From Chordicoccus furentiruminis (GTDB taxonomy: Bacteria > Bacillota > Clostridia > Lachnospirales > Lachnospiraceae), in contig NZ_CP048829.1 in assembly GCF_019355395.1 (NCBI RefSeq), positions 2,893,001-2,957,000 on the forward strand: DNA of 64,000 nt. Direction: 5' to 3'. Both the position numbers and the translations under genes were made by a program. Of the stretch, positions 16,883-26,559 are shown piece by piece (positions within the stretch are counted from its first letter, which is position 1; each line of letters begins with the position of its first letter). The notes under the pieces are model-generated. The model was given only the letters and a program-made list of their open reading frames with translations, was not told where the DNA came from and did not search any database.

Positions 16883-16939
16883 AAAAGACAATGGCGTCGT
16901 AAAGTACTAAAGTACGAAGCCGTTGTCTTTTGTTTTTCA
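16883..16939 (+). terminator. terminator or attenuator between lysR and the catabolic operon
   Basis: A 49-bp near-perfect palindrome: AAAAGACAATGGC and GCCGTTGTCTTTT as outer arms, with TCGTA/TACGA and AGTAC pairs inside, followed by GTTTTT. It ends about 20 bp before the first operon gene, so a promoter can hardly fit after it. If the promoter at 16828-16856 is real, this hairpin is in the leader and must be passed or relieved. Confidence 0.7.
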
Positions 16940-16952
16940 AGAAGGAGGCATG

Positions 16953-18080
16953 ATGAGCACAGACTTTCTGTATCTGTCCGAACCGGACATGATAAAAGCA
17001 GGTGTATTGGATGCAGGCAGATGCGTGGATGTCTGCGAAGAAGTTTTCTCTCTTCTGGGAACCGGAGATTATCTGATGGGCGGACCAAGTCATAACTCGC
17101 ATGGACTGGTCCTGATGTTTCCTAAGTCAAGTCCGTTCCCGGGCATGCCGCTTGAAGGGCCGGAGAGACGATTCATCGCCATGCCGGCTTATCTGGGCGG
17201 ACGGTTCCACGTATGCGGAGAGAAATGGTATGGATCCAATGTAGAGAATGTTCATTCGCGCAATCTTCCCCGATCCATTCTGATGATCACATTAAATGAT
17301 CCGGATAGCTGCGCACCGCTTGCATATATGTCAGGAAATCTGGTCAGTGCCATGCGGACCGGTGCGATCCCGGGGGTTGCTGTCCGGCATGCGGCCAATC
17401 AGGATGCGAAAACAATAGCCCTGATCGGAGGCGGCCCGATCCAGAAGGCAACTCTGATGGCAATGAAGGCTGAATTGCCCGGGCTCTCCGAAGTACGAGT
17501 CATGACTGCTCACAGAGCGAGTGCACAAAAGTTCCTTGCGTGGTGCGAAACGCAGGGAATGTCCGGTATCGCGACTTCTCTTGAAGAAGATGACAGGGCT
17601 CTGGAGAAGACAATTCTGGACAGCGATATCGTCAGCATCGCGGCTTCTCCGAAAAAGCCGATTTTTGTCGAAGACAAATGGATCAAGGAAGGAGCAACGG
17701 TTCTTCTTACATCTCCGATTGAAGCAGATGATGATTTCTGGCTGAACAATCAGGTCATTTATGACAATATCCGGATGCATGAGACTTATTTCGAAGAAGC
17801 GATGTCCCTCGGTGGTCCGGAGAAAGCGGTAAACGGATGGGGCAAAATGTATCGCCTGATTGCAGATGGCCGTATGACAGCACTCAAGGGTGCCTTTAAT
17901 ATGGGCACTGTGGTTTCGGAACATCAGACAGTCCGTACGGATAAGAGGCAGAAAGTGGTCTTTGTTACCAGTGGAATGGTCGTGTTTGACGTTGGCTGGA
18001 GCTGTGATATTTATCACAATGCCATTAAGAAAGGCATTGGGACCAGATTAAATTTATGGGAGAAACCATATTGGTCATGA
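16953..18080 (+). CDS. ornithine cyclodeaminase / mu-crystallin family protein
   Basis: About 375 residues. AAGGAGG lies 4 nt before the ATG at 16953; an adjacent ATG at 16950 is also possible. The Rossmann motif is TIALIGGGPIQKATLMA (about 165-180), preceded by SAMRTGAIPGVAVRHAA, both typical of the ornithine cyclodeaminase/mu-crystallin superfamily, whose members deaminate amino acids or reduce cyclic imines with NAD(P). Databases label some close relatives 'tyramine oxidase subunit B', for which the sequence gives no support. First gene of the operon, possibly handling an imino or amino intermediate late in the pathway. Confidence 0.8.
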   Translation: MSTDFLYLSEPDMIKAGVLDAGRCVDVCEEVFSLLGTGDYLMGGPSHNSHGLVLMFPKSSPFPGMPLEGPERRFIAMPAYLGGRFHVCGEKWYGSNVENVHSRNLPRSILMITLNDPDSCAPLAYMSGNLVSAMRTGAIPGVAVRHAANQDAKTIALIGGGPIQKATLMAMKAELPGLSEVRVMTAHRASAQKFLAWCETQGMSGIATSLEEDDRALEKTILDSDIVSIAASPKKPIFVEDKWIKEGATVLLTSPIEADDDFWLNNQVIYDNIRMHETYFEEAMSLGGPEKAVNGWGKMYRLIADGRMTALKGAFNMGTVVSEHQTVRTDKRQKVVFVTSGMVVFDVGWSCDIYHNAIKKGIGTRLNLWEKPYWS

Positions 18081-19453
18081 AAAAAATAATGCCTTATCAG
18101 AAACTGGAAGAGGAGATAAAGAACCAGGCTGCATTTGCCTGCTCCCTGCGGTACGAGGATATTCCCGAGAAAGTCCGCATGAGAGCCAGATACGTTCTTC
18201 TCGATTCAGTTGGATGTATTTTAAAAGGTCTGAACGGACAAACCGTTTCTTCTTCTTTTGATGACGCGGTCATGGAGACGTCAGCTGCAATGCTCAGCAC
18301 AGAATTGTACGAGGGAAATCGATTCGCGTGCGGGCATCCTGCCTGTCATATTGTGCCGATGATGCTTGAGTACCTGAGAAGACACGATGTCAGTGAGAGA
18401 AAAGTGCTGACTGCATTTGTGGCAGCTTATGAGATCGCCGCCAGATGGGGAAGTGCAGTCCGATTTGAGAGAACGATTCTCGGACACGGGACCGTGATGA
18501 CGGCGGGCGCTGCAGTGGCATTTTCGCTTCTTGAGAATGATGATGAGAGCACAGTGACGCAGTCGATTCTTCTTGCCAATTCGCTTCCGATGCTCTCAGT
18601 GTGGCAGACCGTCTATGATGGGAGCCGGTTGCATGATGCTTATCCCGGACTGGCTGCACTGAATGGAATCAGAGCTGTCAAGATGGCAAGACAGGGATAT
18701 TACAGCACAGGAAGAATCATCCTGGATGTATATGAAAACAAAATGCGGGCGACTGCCTGCTTCGACAATCTGGATAAGGGGCTGCTTTCAGAAGATGCCG
18801 GGAACGGCAAGACCGATTATCTGCTCCTGAAGAATTATTTTAAACTTTTTACAGGATGCCGCTTCATCCATCCATTTGCAGATGTGGTTCAGGAGGAGAT
18901 GGAGCACGGGTTAACGGAAGATGAAATCAGCAGCATCGAGGTCTATACCTACGAGAAAGCAGCTCAGCTGAATGAATGCAATATTCCGAACGATCTGTCC
19001 GCGAAGTTTTCGATGTCCATCTCCATCGCAGCTCAGTTAGTACGGGGAAATCTGGGAGTTGATGAGATTCACGATTGTATGCTTGATCCGAAGATCATGG
19101 ATTTATCAGGGCGAATCAAGTTGTTCCACGACGGTCACTATGATGAATGTCTTCCGGATCTGAGAGGCGGACGAATCCGGATCATCAAAAAGAATGGAAG
19201 TGAAATTGTGCGTGAGACGCTCCATGCAAGAGGAGATTTCGATTATCCGGGAGAAACATTTGAGACGGATGTGAAAAAGAAATTCAGCCGCAATGTTGTC
19301 CGTTATCTGAACCGTTCTCAGACGATGATCGAGGAGAAAAATATTCTGAAGATGGGGGAGGAAGAAAAGAAAATCGCACAGGAAACATTTCACTTCTGTC
19401 TCGAAGGCACAGCAGAGAGAAAAAAAGAAAAAATGTGTCTGAAAACAGGCTGA
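18077..19453 (+). CDS. MmgE/PrpD family protein
   Basis: About 458 residues. The start at 18077 overlaps the previous stop as ATGA, indicating translational coupling; an in-frame ATG at 18056 has no better ribosome-binding site. The N-terminal helical domain contains VRMRARYVLLDSVGCILKG, and later HDAYPGLAALNGIRAVKMA and CRFIHPFADVVQEE match the 2-methylcitrate dehydratase/cis-aconitate decarboxylase superfamily. Members dehydrate, decarboxylate or isomerise carboxylic acids without a metal cluster. In this operon it could act on a ring-opened acid. The real substrate is unknown. Confidence 0.85.
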   Translation: MKKIMPYQKLEEEIKNQAAFACSLRYEDIPEKVRMRARYVLLDSVGCILKGLNGQTVSSSFDDAVMETSAAMLSTELYEGNRFACGHPACHIVPMMLEYLRRHDVSERKVLTAFVAAYEIAARWGSAVRFERTILGHGTVMTAGAAVAFSLLENDDESTVTQSILLANSLPMLSVWQTVYDGSRLHDAYPGLAALNGIRAVKMARQGYYSTGRIILDVYENKMRATACFDNLDKGLLSEDAGNGKTDYLLLKNYFKLFTGCRFIHPFADVVQEEMEHGLTEDEISSIEVYTYEKAAQLNECNIPNDLSAKFSMSISIAAQLVRGNLGVDEIHDCMLDPKIMDLSGRIKLFHDGHYDECLPDLRGGRIRIIKKNGSEIVRETLHARGDFDYPGETFETDVKKKFSRNVVRYLNRSQTMIEEKNILKMGEEEKKIAQETFHFCLEGTAERKKEKMCLKTG

Positions 19454-19511
19454 TCTGAGAACAGATATGACAAGTGCATCACAGTTCTTTCATAAGGAGA
19501 GGAGAAGCAGA

Positions 19512-20348
19512 ATGGAAACAAAAATTTTCAAGGCAGCAGCGGTCAATATGGACTGTGAACTCGGAAATGTAAAAGCGAATCTGAATAAGATGCAGGACAT
19601 CTGCCAGGAAGCCTCGAGAAACGGTGCGCTGGCGATCTGTTTCCCGGAACTTGCGACGACCGGTTACAGCCCGACCATTCTGGGAGAAAAATACTATGAG
19701 ATTTCGGAACCCATTCCGGGAAGATCAACGGATTTCCTCTGCAAATTAGCCAAGGCAACCGGCCTTTATATCGTAACCGGAATCTCTGAAAAGAGTGCGG
19801 TGCCGGGAAGACTCTTTAACTCTCAGATCGCGATTTCTCCTGAAGGAAAAGTTGTGAGTGTTTATCGAAAAATTCATGTCTGGGGTCTGGAGAAGCTGAC
19901 ATGGCGGGAAAGCATCTCCTGCGAATACGGAACGTTCCAGATGCCGATGTGTCAGGCGGGCCATATGATCTGCTACGATACCTCTTTCCCTGAAACGGCC
20001 AGGGTACTTGCCTTGATGGGAAGCAACGTGATTTTCGATTCGGCAGCCTGGAGAAACCTGGAGGCTGATATCTGGGAACTGAATACGAGAGCGAGAGCGG
20101 TCGAAAATCATGTCTTTATGATCTGTTCGAACCGCTGCGGGGTGGAAGGCGATTCTACTTTAAATGGTGAAAGCCGTATCATCGGACCGAGAGGAAATGT
20201 CCTTGCAGCGGCAGGCCATGATGAAGAGATCATCTACGCGGATATCGATATTGATGCCTGCATCAAGGATAACGCCATGATGCTTTCTTATATGAAGGAC
20301 AGAAGACCAGAGGCATACTCACTGATTACGGATTGCTCAAACAGATAA
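19512..20348 (+). CDS. carbon-nitrogen hydrolase (nitrilase superfamily)
   Basis: 278 residues from ATG 19512 (AAGGAGAGGAGA upstream). The catalytic triad is visible: Glu in CFPELATTGYS, Lys in YRKIHVWG, Cys in MICYDTSFPE, and the later Glu/Arg-rich WELNTRARAVEN supports the fold. Members hydrolyse amides, N-carbamoyl compounds or nitriles. Next to a PreA-like reductase the closest functional parallel is beta-ureidopropionase of the reductive pyrimidine pathway, but the motif alone does not prove carbamoyl specificity. Confidence 0.88.
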   Translation: METKIFKAAAVNMDCELGNVKANLNKMQDICQEASRNGALAICFPELATTGYSPTILGEKYYEISEPIPGRSTDFLCKLAKATGLYIVTGISEKSAVPGRLFNSQIAISPEGKVVSVYRKIHVWGLEKLTWRESISCEYGTFQMPMCQAGHMICYDTSFPETARVLALMGSNVIFDSAAWRNLEADIWELNTRARAVENHVFMICSNRCGVEGDSTLNGESRIIGPRGNVLAAAGHDEEIIYADIDIDACIKDNAMMLSYMKDRRPEAYSLITDCSNR

Positions 20349-20357
20349 GGATGGGTC

Positions 20358-21449
20358 ATGTCTATGGATTTGGAGACAAAGCTGAAATCAGGCATTACGC
20401 TGAATAATCCCCTTATGGTTGCGTCCGGTCCACTTTCAGGATCTGCGGAACGGATCATTCAGACGGCCGGATACGGGCCCGGCGGAATTGTCACCAAAAC
20501 AATCTCTACATCGCTGCCACCGGAGAGACATCCCTTCATCTTCGGTCATCAGCAATACCTGCTGAATGATGAGCCCTGGTCGGAATTTTCTTCCGACACC
20601 TGGATGAAAGCATTCTTCCCGGAAATAAGGAAGAGCATCACAATTCCGCTGATTGTCAGCATCGGCTATTCGGCGGAGGATGTAGCGGAACTCGTTCCGG
20701 AATTCAACGAATTCGCGGATGCCTTTGAGTTGTCGGTCCAGTACGTCAGTCATGAAGAGGAGCGGGTCCTGCGGATCATCCGGACAGTCCGGAATCTTTC
20801 AGACAAGCCGGTTTATCTGAAACTCAGCAGTCATTTTCCGGACATAGAGCAGCTTGCCGGTGACGCTCTTTCAGAGGGAGCGTCGGGACTGGTTGTGATG
20901 AATTCGATCGGGCCCGCGACGAAGATGGTATCGGGAGAAAACAAGGTCCTGTTCGGGAATGAGGAAGGCGATGTGTGGATGTCCGGGCCGGTGATCAAAC
21001 CTCTCACCCTGTCGCTGATCAGAAGACTTCACAGGCGCTTCCCGGAGAGTGAAATCATCGGCGTGGGCGGCATTGCCACCGCAGAGGATGTCGTCGAATT
21101 TCTGATGGCAGGTGCCAGTGCCGTACAGATGGTTTCCGCCGCATTGCTGTATGGAAAACAGCGGTATTCCGAAATTGTCAAAAACCTTCCGGACGCACTG
21201 AAGCAATATGGATTTGAATCGGTTGAAGCATGCAGACAATCCGTTGAAAAGCCGGGTGATCCGGGAGATACGGAAGGCATTCGCATTGATCCGGAGAAAT
21301 GCAGCCGGTGCGGCCTTTGCGAGCGGGTATGTCCATTCTATGCAATGAGGCATTGTGAAGTCGACAGAACCCGGTGCATGCGATGCGGGCTGTGTGAGAG
21401 CCGCTGCCCGAGAGGCGCAATCAGCGGAGCTTTCAGAACGGCAGTGTAG
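20358..21449 (+). CDS. dihydroorotate/dihydropyrimidine dehydrogenase-like protein with two 4Fe-4S motifs
   Basis: 363 residues. Residues 1 to about 300 form an FMN-binding TIM barrel of the DHODH/PreA type (NPLMVASGPLSGSAE, VYLKLSSHFPDI, IIGVGGIATAEDVVEFLMAGA). The C-terminus adds a ferredoxin domain with CSRCGLCERVCP and CMRCGLCESRCP. This is the layout of PreA, which reduces the pyrimidine ring 5,6 double bond. PreA normally works with an NADH/FAD partner PreT, and none is seen here, so its electron donor is open. It starts 9 bp after the nitrilase stop. Confidence 0.85.
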   Translation: MSMDLETKLKSGITLNNPLMVASGPLSGSAERIIQTAGYGPGGIVTKTISTSLPPERHPFIFGHQQYLLNDEPWSEFSSDTWMKAFFPEIRKSITIPLIVSIGYSAEDVAELVPEFNEFADAFELSVQYVSHEEERVLRIIRTVRNLSDKPVYLKLSSHFPDIEQLAGDALSEGASGLVVMNSIGPATKMVSGENKVLFGNEEGDVWMSGPVIKPLTLSLIRRLHRRFPESEIIGVGGIATAEDVVEFLMAGASAVQMVSAALLYGKQRYSEIVKNLPDALKQYGFESVEACRQSVEKPGDPGDTEGIRIDPEKCSRCGLCERVCPFYAMRHCEVDRTRCMRCGLCESRCPRGAISGAFRTAV

Positions 21450-21493
21450 GGCGGCAGAACCATAAAAAGAATTTAATCGTACATCATCAGGAC

Positions 21494-21532
21494 AGTCTCA
21501 ATGGGGAGCGATCTTCATGGAGACTTTTTGTT
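21494..21532 (+). terminator. terminator or attenuator before the ABC importer genes
   Basis: AGTCTC (21494-21499) pairs with GAGACT (21520-21525), extended by ATG/CAT, then TTTTTGTTTT. It splits the operon into an enzyme part and a transporter part. Partial termination would set their ratio. Confidence 0.6.
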
Positions 21533-21553
21533 TTGAAGGAGGAAGACATCTGT

Positions 21554-23128
21554 ATGGCAGAGAAAATTCTTGAGATGAAAAATGTCAGTAAAACGTTCCC
21601 GGGAATTAAGGCTAACCAGGGGGTCAATCTCTCGTTATACAGAGGTGAAATTCATGCACTCCTTGGGGAAAATGGTGCAGGAAAGAGTACTCTGATGAAT
21701 ATCCTGACAGGAATCTACCAGCCTGATGAAGGTCAGATCTTCTTCAACGGGAAACAGGTTGATGTCACAAGCCCGAAAAAAGCAGCAGAACTTGGGATCG
21801 GCATGGTGCATCAGCACTTCAGGCTGATCCCGGTCCTGACCGTTGCGGAGAACATCATTCTGACTTCAGGCAGATGCCCGGCGGTTCTTGATGAACGTTA
21901 TATCAACAGTGAGATCCGGGACTGCGGAGAGAAGTACGGACTTGAACTTGATCCGGAAGCCAAAGTGTGGCAGCTCTCGGTCGGAGAACAGCAGAGGGTC
22001 GAAATCGTGAAACTCCTTTATCACGGAGCCGATGTTCTGATTCTGGATGAGCCGTCCGCGGTCCTGACACCGCAGGAATCAGTAAGACTTTTCAGAACCC
22101 TTAGAAAGATGGCGGACAGCGGAAAATCAATCGTATTTATTTCACATAAGATGCATGAAGTGATGGAATATGCAGACCGCGTGACCGTGCTGCGGAGAGG
22201 AAAGAGTGTCGCGACCGTGAAGCGCGGCGAAGCGTCAGTCGATGATCTGACTTACCTTATGATGGGTCATGCGCTCTCGAACATGTCCGAAAAAGAAGAA
22301 TTGCCATGTGGCGAAACAATTCTGGAATGTGACGGTGTCTGCGCGAAAAATGATCGTGGCATCCAGGGACTTAAGCATATCAGTTTTACACTCCGTTCAG
22401 GCGAGATTCTTGGTGTCGCCGGGGTCGCAGGAAACGGACAGAACCTGCTGGCCGAAGTGCTTGCGGGAATGCGGGAGGCGCCGCGGGGAAAAATCCTCTA
22501 TAAGGGGATCAATATTACCAGATATTCGATTAAGAAACGGAAAGAAAACGGGATTGCATTTGCTCCGGAGGACAGACTTGGCACAGGTCTTGTGCCTCAG
22601 ATGGATCTGATGGCCAATCTGATTCTGAAGGATTATGACAAGCTTCAGTTCAGCCGGCACGGCATCTTCCGGAAGAAGGCGATTCGCAGTATCACAGAGA
22701 AATGCGCGGAAAAATATGATATCCGAAGCGCAGGTGTGAACCGTCCGGTTGGCCTGATGTCCGGAGGAAATCAGCAGAAACTTCTGCTGGCACGCGAAGT
22801 AAGCCGGGACGCGGACGTTCTGATCGTGGCATATCCTTCAAGGGGACTCGATATCGGTGCTGTGAGTGCTGTTCATCATATCCTTGATGAAGAGAGAAAA
22901 AAAGGGACAGCGATTCTGATGATCTCAGAAGATCTGGATGAGATTTTTGAGATGTCGGACAGAATCTGCGTGCTTTTTGACGGCTATATGAGTCAGGAAC
23001 TGGAAACGACCGAAACGACCAAAACCGAGATCGGAAAACTGATGGCAGGCGAAGGAATCAAGACAGATGAGCATATTCGTCAGGACAGGAAGGACAGACA
23101 TATTCGATCCATAAGTGTCGCTGTATGA
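21554..23128 (+). CDS. ABC transporter ATP-binding protein, nucleoside/sugar (NupO/YufO) type
   Basis: 524 residues with two ATPase domains in tandem. The first has Walker A GENGAGKST and signature LSVGEQQRVEI with VLILDEPSAVLTP. The second has a degenerate Walker A (GVAGVAGNGQ) and signature MSGGNQQKLLLAREV with LIVAYPSRGLD, the normal asymmetry of RbsA/NupO-type ATPases. It powers import with the permeases and BMP protein that follow. AAGGAGG precedes the ATG at 21554. Transporters of this type usually carry nucleosides, purines or related compounds. Confidence 0.92.
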   Translation: MAEKILEMKNVSKTFPGIKANQGVNLSLYRGEIHALLGENGAGKSTLMNILTGIYQPDEGQIFFNGKQVDVTSPKKAAELGIGMVHQHFRLIPVLTVAENIILTSGRCPAVLDERYINSEIRDCGEKYGLELDPEAKVWQLSVGEQQRVEIVKLLYHGADVLILDEPSAVLTPQESVRLFRTLRKMADSGKSIVFISHKMHEVMEYADRVTVLRRGKSVATVKRGEASVDDLTYLMMGHALSNMSEKEELPCGETILECDGVCAKNDRGIQGLKHISFTLRSGEILGVAGVAGNGQNLLAEVLAGMREAPRGKILYKGINITRYSIKKRKENGIAFAPEDRLGTGLVPQMDLMANLILKDYDKLQFSRHGIFRKKAIRSITEKCAEKYDIRSAGVNRPVGLMSGGNQQKLLLAREVSRDADVLIVAYPSRGLDIGAVSAVHHILDEERKKGTAILMISEDLDEIFEMSDRICVLFDGYMSQELETTETTKTEIGKLMAGEGIKTDEHIRQDRKDRHIRSISVAV

Positions 23129-23169
23129 AAAGAAATGGAATGAAGAAGCGAGACTGAAAGGAGCTGTTC

Positions 23170-24300
23170 ATGAATAAACATAAGTTGATCATTTCAAGGC
23201 GAAGTCATATTCCTGTCTGGTTCCGCGCCTTAAATATTCTGCTTTTTGCCTTCCTGGCTCTGGCGTTCTGCAGCATTTTCATGGTCATGCAGGGGCTGAA
23301 TCCATTCCGTGTGTATTTCAATATGTTTCGGTCCGCCTTCGGATCGGCAAACGGATGGAGTAAAAGCATTCTGGCCGGAATACCTCTGATGATCTGCGGA
23401 CTCGGTGTTTCCATCGCATTTCGTATGAACCTGAATAACATCGGGGCCGAAGGACAATTTGCGATGGGGGCGATTGCCTCTGCCGGTTTCATTCTGTTCG
23501 GACCGAAGATTCCTTCGTCTCTGCAGATTCCGGTCATGATTGTCTTATCCCTTCTTGCCGGTGCCGGATGGGCGCTGATCGCAGCTCTCCTCAAAGCGTT
23601 CTGGAATGTGAATGAAACCATTGTCACGCTGATGCTGAATTACATCGCGCTGCTTTTCCTTGATTATCTGTGCTATGGACCATGGAAGGGCGCCGGTGGA
23701 TTGAATCTTCCCTATACGGCTAATATACCGGAGACGGCTCAGATGCCGATGCTCTTTGGTGGCTCATTCAGCTCCGCATTCCTGATTGCGGTCGCGGTCG
23801 CTGTATTTCTGTTCTGGTTATTCCGGTATACCACGATCGGATATCAGATTGATGTCATCAAGAACAGCACAAATGCCGCACGCTATGCAGGCATGAATGT
23901 CAGGAAGAATATCCTGATCGTCTTAACCGTCAGCGGTGCGCTTTGCGGCCTGACCGGTGCCGTGCAGGTATCCAGCGTGATATACAGACTGCAGCCGAAT
24001 CTTCCGAATGGAGCTGGGTATACCGCCATTATCATCGCGTATCTCAGCAAATTTAACCCTCTTGCGATCATTCTTGTCTCCATCTTCTTCGGAGGACTTG
24101 ACCGGGGCGCTTATGCAGTTCAGATCGACGGTGTCCCATCCCAGGTGGCTACGATGATCCGGGGTGCCATTCTGATCTTTGTCATCGCAAGTGAGTTCTT
24201 CACACAGTACAGAATTAAAAGGACAACTATGGCGATGGAGAACCAGACGAAACAGAAAAAGCAGATCCTTATTAAGACAGTAGCGCAGAAAGAAGGCTGA
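23170..24300 (+). CDS. ABC transporter permease, nucleoside type (NupP-like)
   Basis: 376 residues with about nine hydrophobic segments after a short basic N-terminus. The conserved RMNLNNIGAEGQFAMGAIA and RYAGMNVRKNILIVLTVSGALCGLTGA mark the BPD_transp_2 family of nucleoside/ribose permeases. AAAGGAG lies about 8 nt upstream. Pairs with the next gene to form the membrane channel. Confidence 0.92.
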   Translation: MNKHKLIISRRSHIPVWFRALNILLFAFLALAFCSIFMVMQGLNPFRVYFNMFRSAFGSANGWSKSILAGIPLMICGLGVSIAFRMNLNNIGAEGQFAMGAIASAGFILFGPKIPSSLQIPVMIVLSLLAGAGWALIAALLKAFWNVNETIVTLMLNYIALLFLDYLCYGPWKGAGGLNLPYTANIPETAQMPMLFGGSFSSAFLIAVAVAVFLFWLFRYTTIGYQIDVIKNSTNAARYAGMNVRKNILIVLTVSGALCGLTGAVQVSSVIYRLQPNLPNGAGYTAIIIAYLSKFNPLAIILVSIFFGGLDRGAYAVQIDGVPSQVATMIRGAILIFVIASEFFTQYRIKRTTMAMENQTKQKKQILIKTVAQKEG

Positions 24301-24305
24301 TCGTG

Positions 24306-25232
24306 ATGACTGTACTGGTATCTATCTTAAGTTCGACCGTTGTCATGGCAACATGCCTTTTATATGCCACCATCGGAGAAATATTTGCACAGCGATCCGG
24401 CGTGATGAACCTGGGACTTGAAGGCATTATGCTGATTGGAGCAGTCACAGGATATATCGCGGACTGTAACACAAAAAATCTTGGAATAGCTGTTCTGACA
24501 GCGATTGCGGCGGGTATATTGGTTGGAATTCTCTATGCTTTTCTGACCGTATCCCTGATGGCGGATCAGACGGTCTGCGGACTTGCATTTCTTACCTTTG
24601 GAACAGGACTCGCCGGTTTTATCGGCAGTGCATATACCAATATCCCTGCAGGTCATCAGTTTCAGAAGATTGCGATTCCGCTTCTCTCAAAAATCCCGCT
24701 GATCGGCACCGTGCTGTTCAATCAGAATATACTGGTCTATTTCATGTATCTTCTGATCCCGGCAGCTATGTTTTACATCTACCGGACAAGGTTCGGACTG
24801 ATGCTTCGGGCTCTGGGCGAGAATCCGGGAGCTCTGGATGCAGCGGGGTATAACATCTTTGCGATGCGTTATGGCTATGTCATATTCGGGTGCGCCATGA
24901 CTTCCCTCGCAGGGGCTTACCTGTCTTTAGCCTATACAAATCTCTGGAATGAGAACATGGTGAATGGACTCGGATGGATTGCCTGTGCGCTTGTCATATT
25001 CGGTTCCTGGAACCCGCTGGTCTCCATGATCGGTGCCTTGATCTTCGGAAGTGTGAGTGTTCTGGCCAATTATTTTCAGCTGCTGCTGCCAATGGTACCG
25101 TCTCAGTTCATGAAAATGCTTCCATATTTTCTCACCATCGTTGTGCTGGTTCTGACAACGGGCAGTTTCCGAAAAAAGCATGTGGAAGTGCCTGCCGCTC
25201 TGGGAGTTGCGTACGACAGAGAGAACCGGTGA
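24306..25232 (+). CDS. ABC transporter permease, nucleoside type (NupQ-like)
   Basis: 308 residues. The family motif FAQRSGVMNLGLEGIMLIGAV comes early, then about eight membrane segments. It starts 5 bp after the first permease. A GTG three bases earlier is possible. The second channel subunit of the importer. Confidence 0.92.
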   Translation: MTVLVSILSSTVVMATCLLYATIGEIFAQRSGVMNLGLEGIMLIGAVTGYIADCNTKNLGIAVLTAIAAGILVGILYAFLTVSLMADQTVCGLAFLTFGTGLAGFIGSAYTNIPAGHQFQKIAIPLLSKIPLIGTVLFNQNILVYFMYLLIPAAMFYIYRTRFGLMLRALGENPGALDAAGYNIFAMRYGYVIFGCAMTSLAGAYLSLAYTNLWNENMVNGLGWIACALVIFGSWNPLVSMIGALIFGSVSVLANYFQLLLPMVPSQFMKMLPYFLTIVVLVLTTGSFRKKHVEVPAALGVAYDRENR

Positions 25233-25309
25233 CATAAAAAACGGGCACAAGCTGCCAGCCTGAAAGGGTTTTCATCAGCATTTCATATAAAAAACAGGGA
25301 GGAAAGCTT

Positions 25310-26500
25310 ATGAGAAAAAAGATGATTTCCGCACTCTTGAGTGGTGTACTGGCCGTTGGAATGTTGGCAGGATGCCTTCCGGTTTCGGCTTCCGCAACTT
25401 CTTCAGAAGAGGCTGTTTCTTCCGTCGCAGAAGCGGCATCTGCTGAAAGTCTTCCTGATTCGGCGGAGGAAACAGCTCCTCTGACAGGCGATATCAGCAA
25501 GTTGAAAGTCGGCATGATTCTGAACGTTTCACATGATGACGGCGGTTTCAACCAGGCGGAGTATGACGCCTTCCAGCGTTCGATGAAAGATCTGGGGCTT
25601 TCAGATGATCAGTTTATCTACGTCGAAGGTGTGTCGGAGGAGACGGTTGCCACGACCAATGCAGTCGAGCAGATGGTGGATAACGGCTGCAATATGATCA
25701 TCGGCGGCTCTACCGGATATGCTCCGATTCTGAGCGATCTCGCCAAGAAATATCCGGATGTGCAGTTTGTTCAGGTCGGCGTGCCGGCGGATAATCTGAT
25801 CACCTATCATATCCGCGCCTATGATGCAATGTATGTCATCGGTTATCTGATGGCCGAGATGTCTGATTCGGACCAGCTCGGGTATGTGGCAGGTATGTCG
25901 GAAGCTTCAGTGCGGTTTTCTGTGAATGGTTTTGCCCTTGGTGCAAAAGCATATAACAAAAATGCAACCGTCAACCTTCTGTGGGCCAACAGCTGGTATG
26001 ATCCGGCGGCCGAGACGGAATGCGCCAATACGCTGATTGCTTCCGGTATCAAATATATCGGAGCAGGAACCACATCTTCCGGTGTTGCGCAGGCATGCCA
26101 GAGCGCGGGTGCTTTCTGCACAGGCTATGACGTCGATCACACAGCGTACGCGCCGCAGTCCGTTGCCGCATCGTTCGTCTTCAACTGGACTCCGATTTAT
26201 GATGATATCGTCACGAATTACGTCAACAGTGATTACAAGGTGACGGTCAATAACTATTTCTGGGGCGCGGAACATGACTGTGCTCAGATTGTCTTCAACA
26301 AGGATATCATTCCGGATCAGGCTCTTGCGGATGCGGAAAAGGTTCAGGAGGATATCGCATCAGGGAAAATTGATGTTTATGCCGGCGAGCTGAAGGATAA
26401 CGAAGGAAATGTCCTGGTTGAAGAAGGCAAGACGATGCCGGATGACGAGATTCTGAATCAGGAATTCCTGGTTGACAATGTGAAAGGCACATGGAAATAA
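25310..26500 (+). CDS. BMP-family substrate-binding lipoprotein
   Basis: 396 residues. The signal peptide ends in a lipobox LAGC with lipidated Cys22, then a Ser/Ala/Glu-rich linker, then the BMP domain from about residue 65 (KVGMILNVSHDDGGFNQAEYDA, MIIGGSTGYAP, YDAMYVIGYLMAEMS). PnrA/BmpA relatives bind purine nucleosides. It gives the importer its specificity and is the best handle for finding the pathway substrate. It is the last of the four transporter genes and is followed by a hairpin. Confidence 0.93.
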   Translation: MRKKMISALLSGVLAVGMLAGCLPVSASATSSEEAVSSVAEAASAESLPDSAEETAPLTGDISKLKVGMILNVSHDDGGFNQAEYDAFQRSMKDLGLSDDQFIYVEGVSEETVATTNAVEQMVDNGCNMIIGGSTGYAPILSDLAKKYPDVQFVQVGVPADNLITYHIRAYDAMYVIGYLMAEMSDSDQLGYVAGMSEASVRFSVNGFALGAKAYNKNATVNLLWANSWYDPAAETECANTLIASGIKYIGAGTTSSGVAQACQSAGAFCTGYDVDHTAYAPQSVAASFVFNWTPIYDDIVTNYVNSDYKVTVNNYFWGAEHDCAQIVFNKDIIPDQALADAEKVQEDIASGKIDVYAGELKDNEGNVLVEEGKTMPDDEILNQEFLVDNVKGTWK

Positions 26501-26559
26501 AAATACTGACCTCTGGCAGGAAACATAATTTCCGGGCTTTATAAACTTGTATCTTGTGC

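Noticed and set aside
16790-16952. Purine or other ligand riboswitch before the catabolic operon
   Set aside because: I looked for the conserved purine-riboswitch core and other common classes and saw none. Only the palindrome and promoter-like elements are present.
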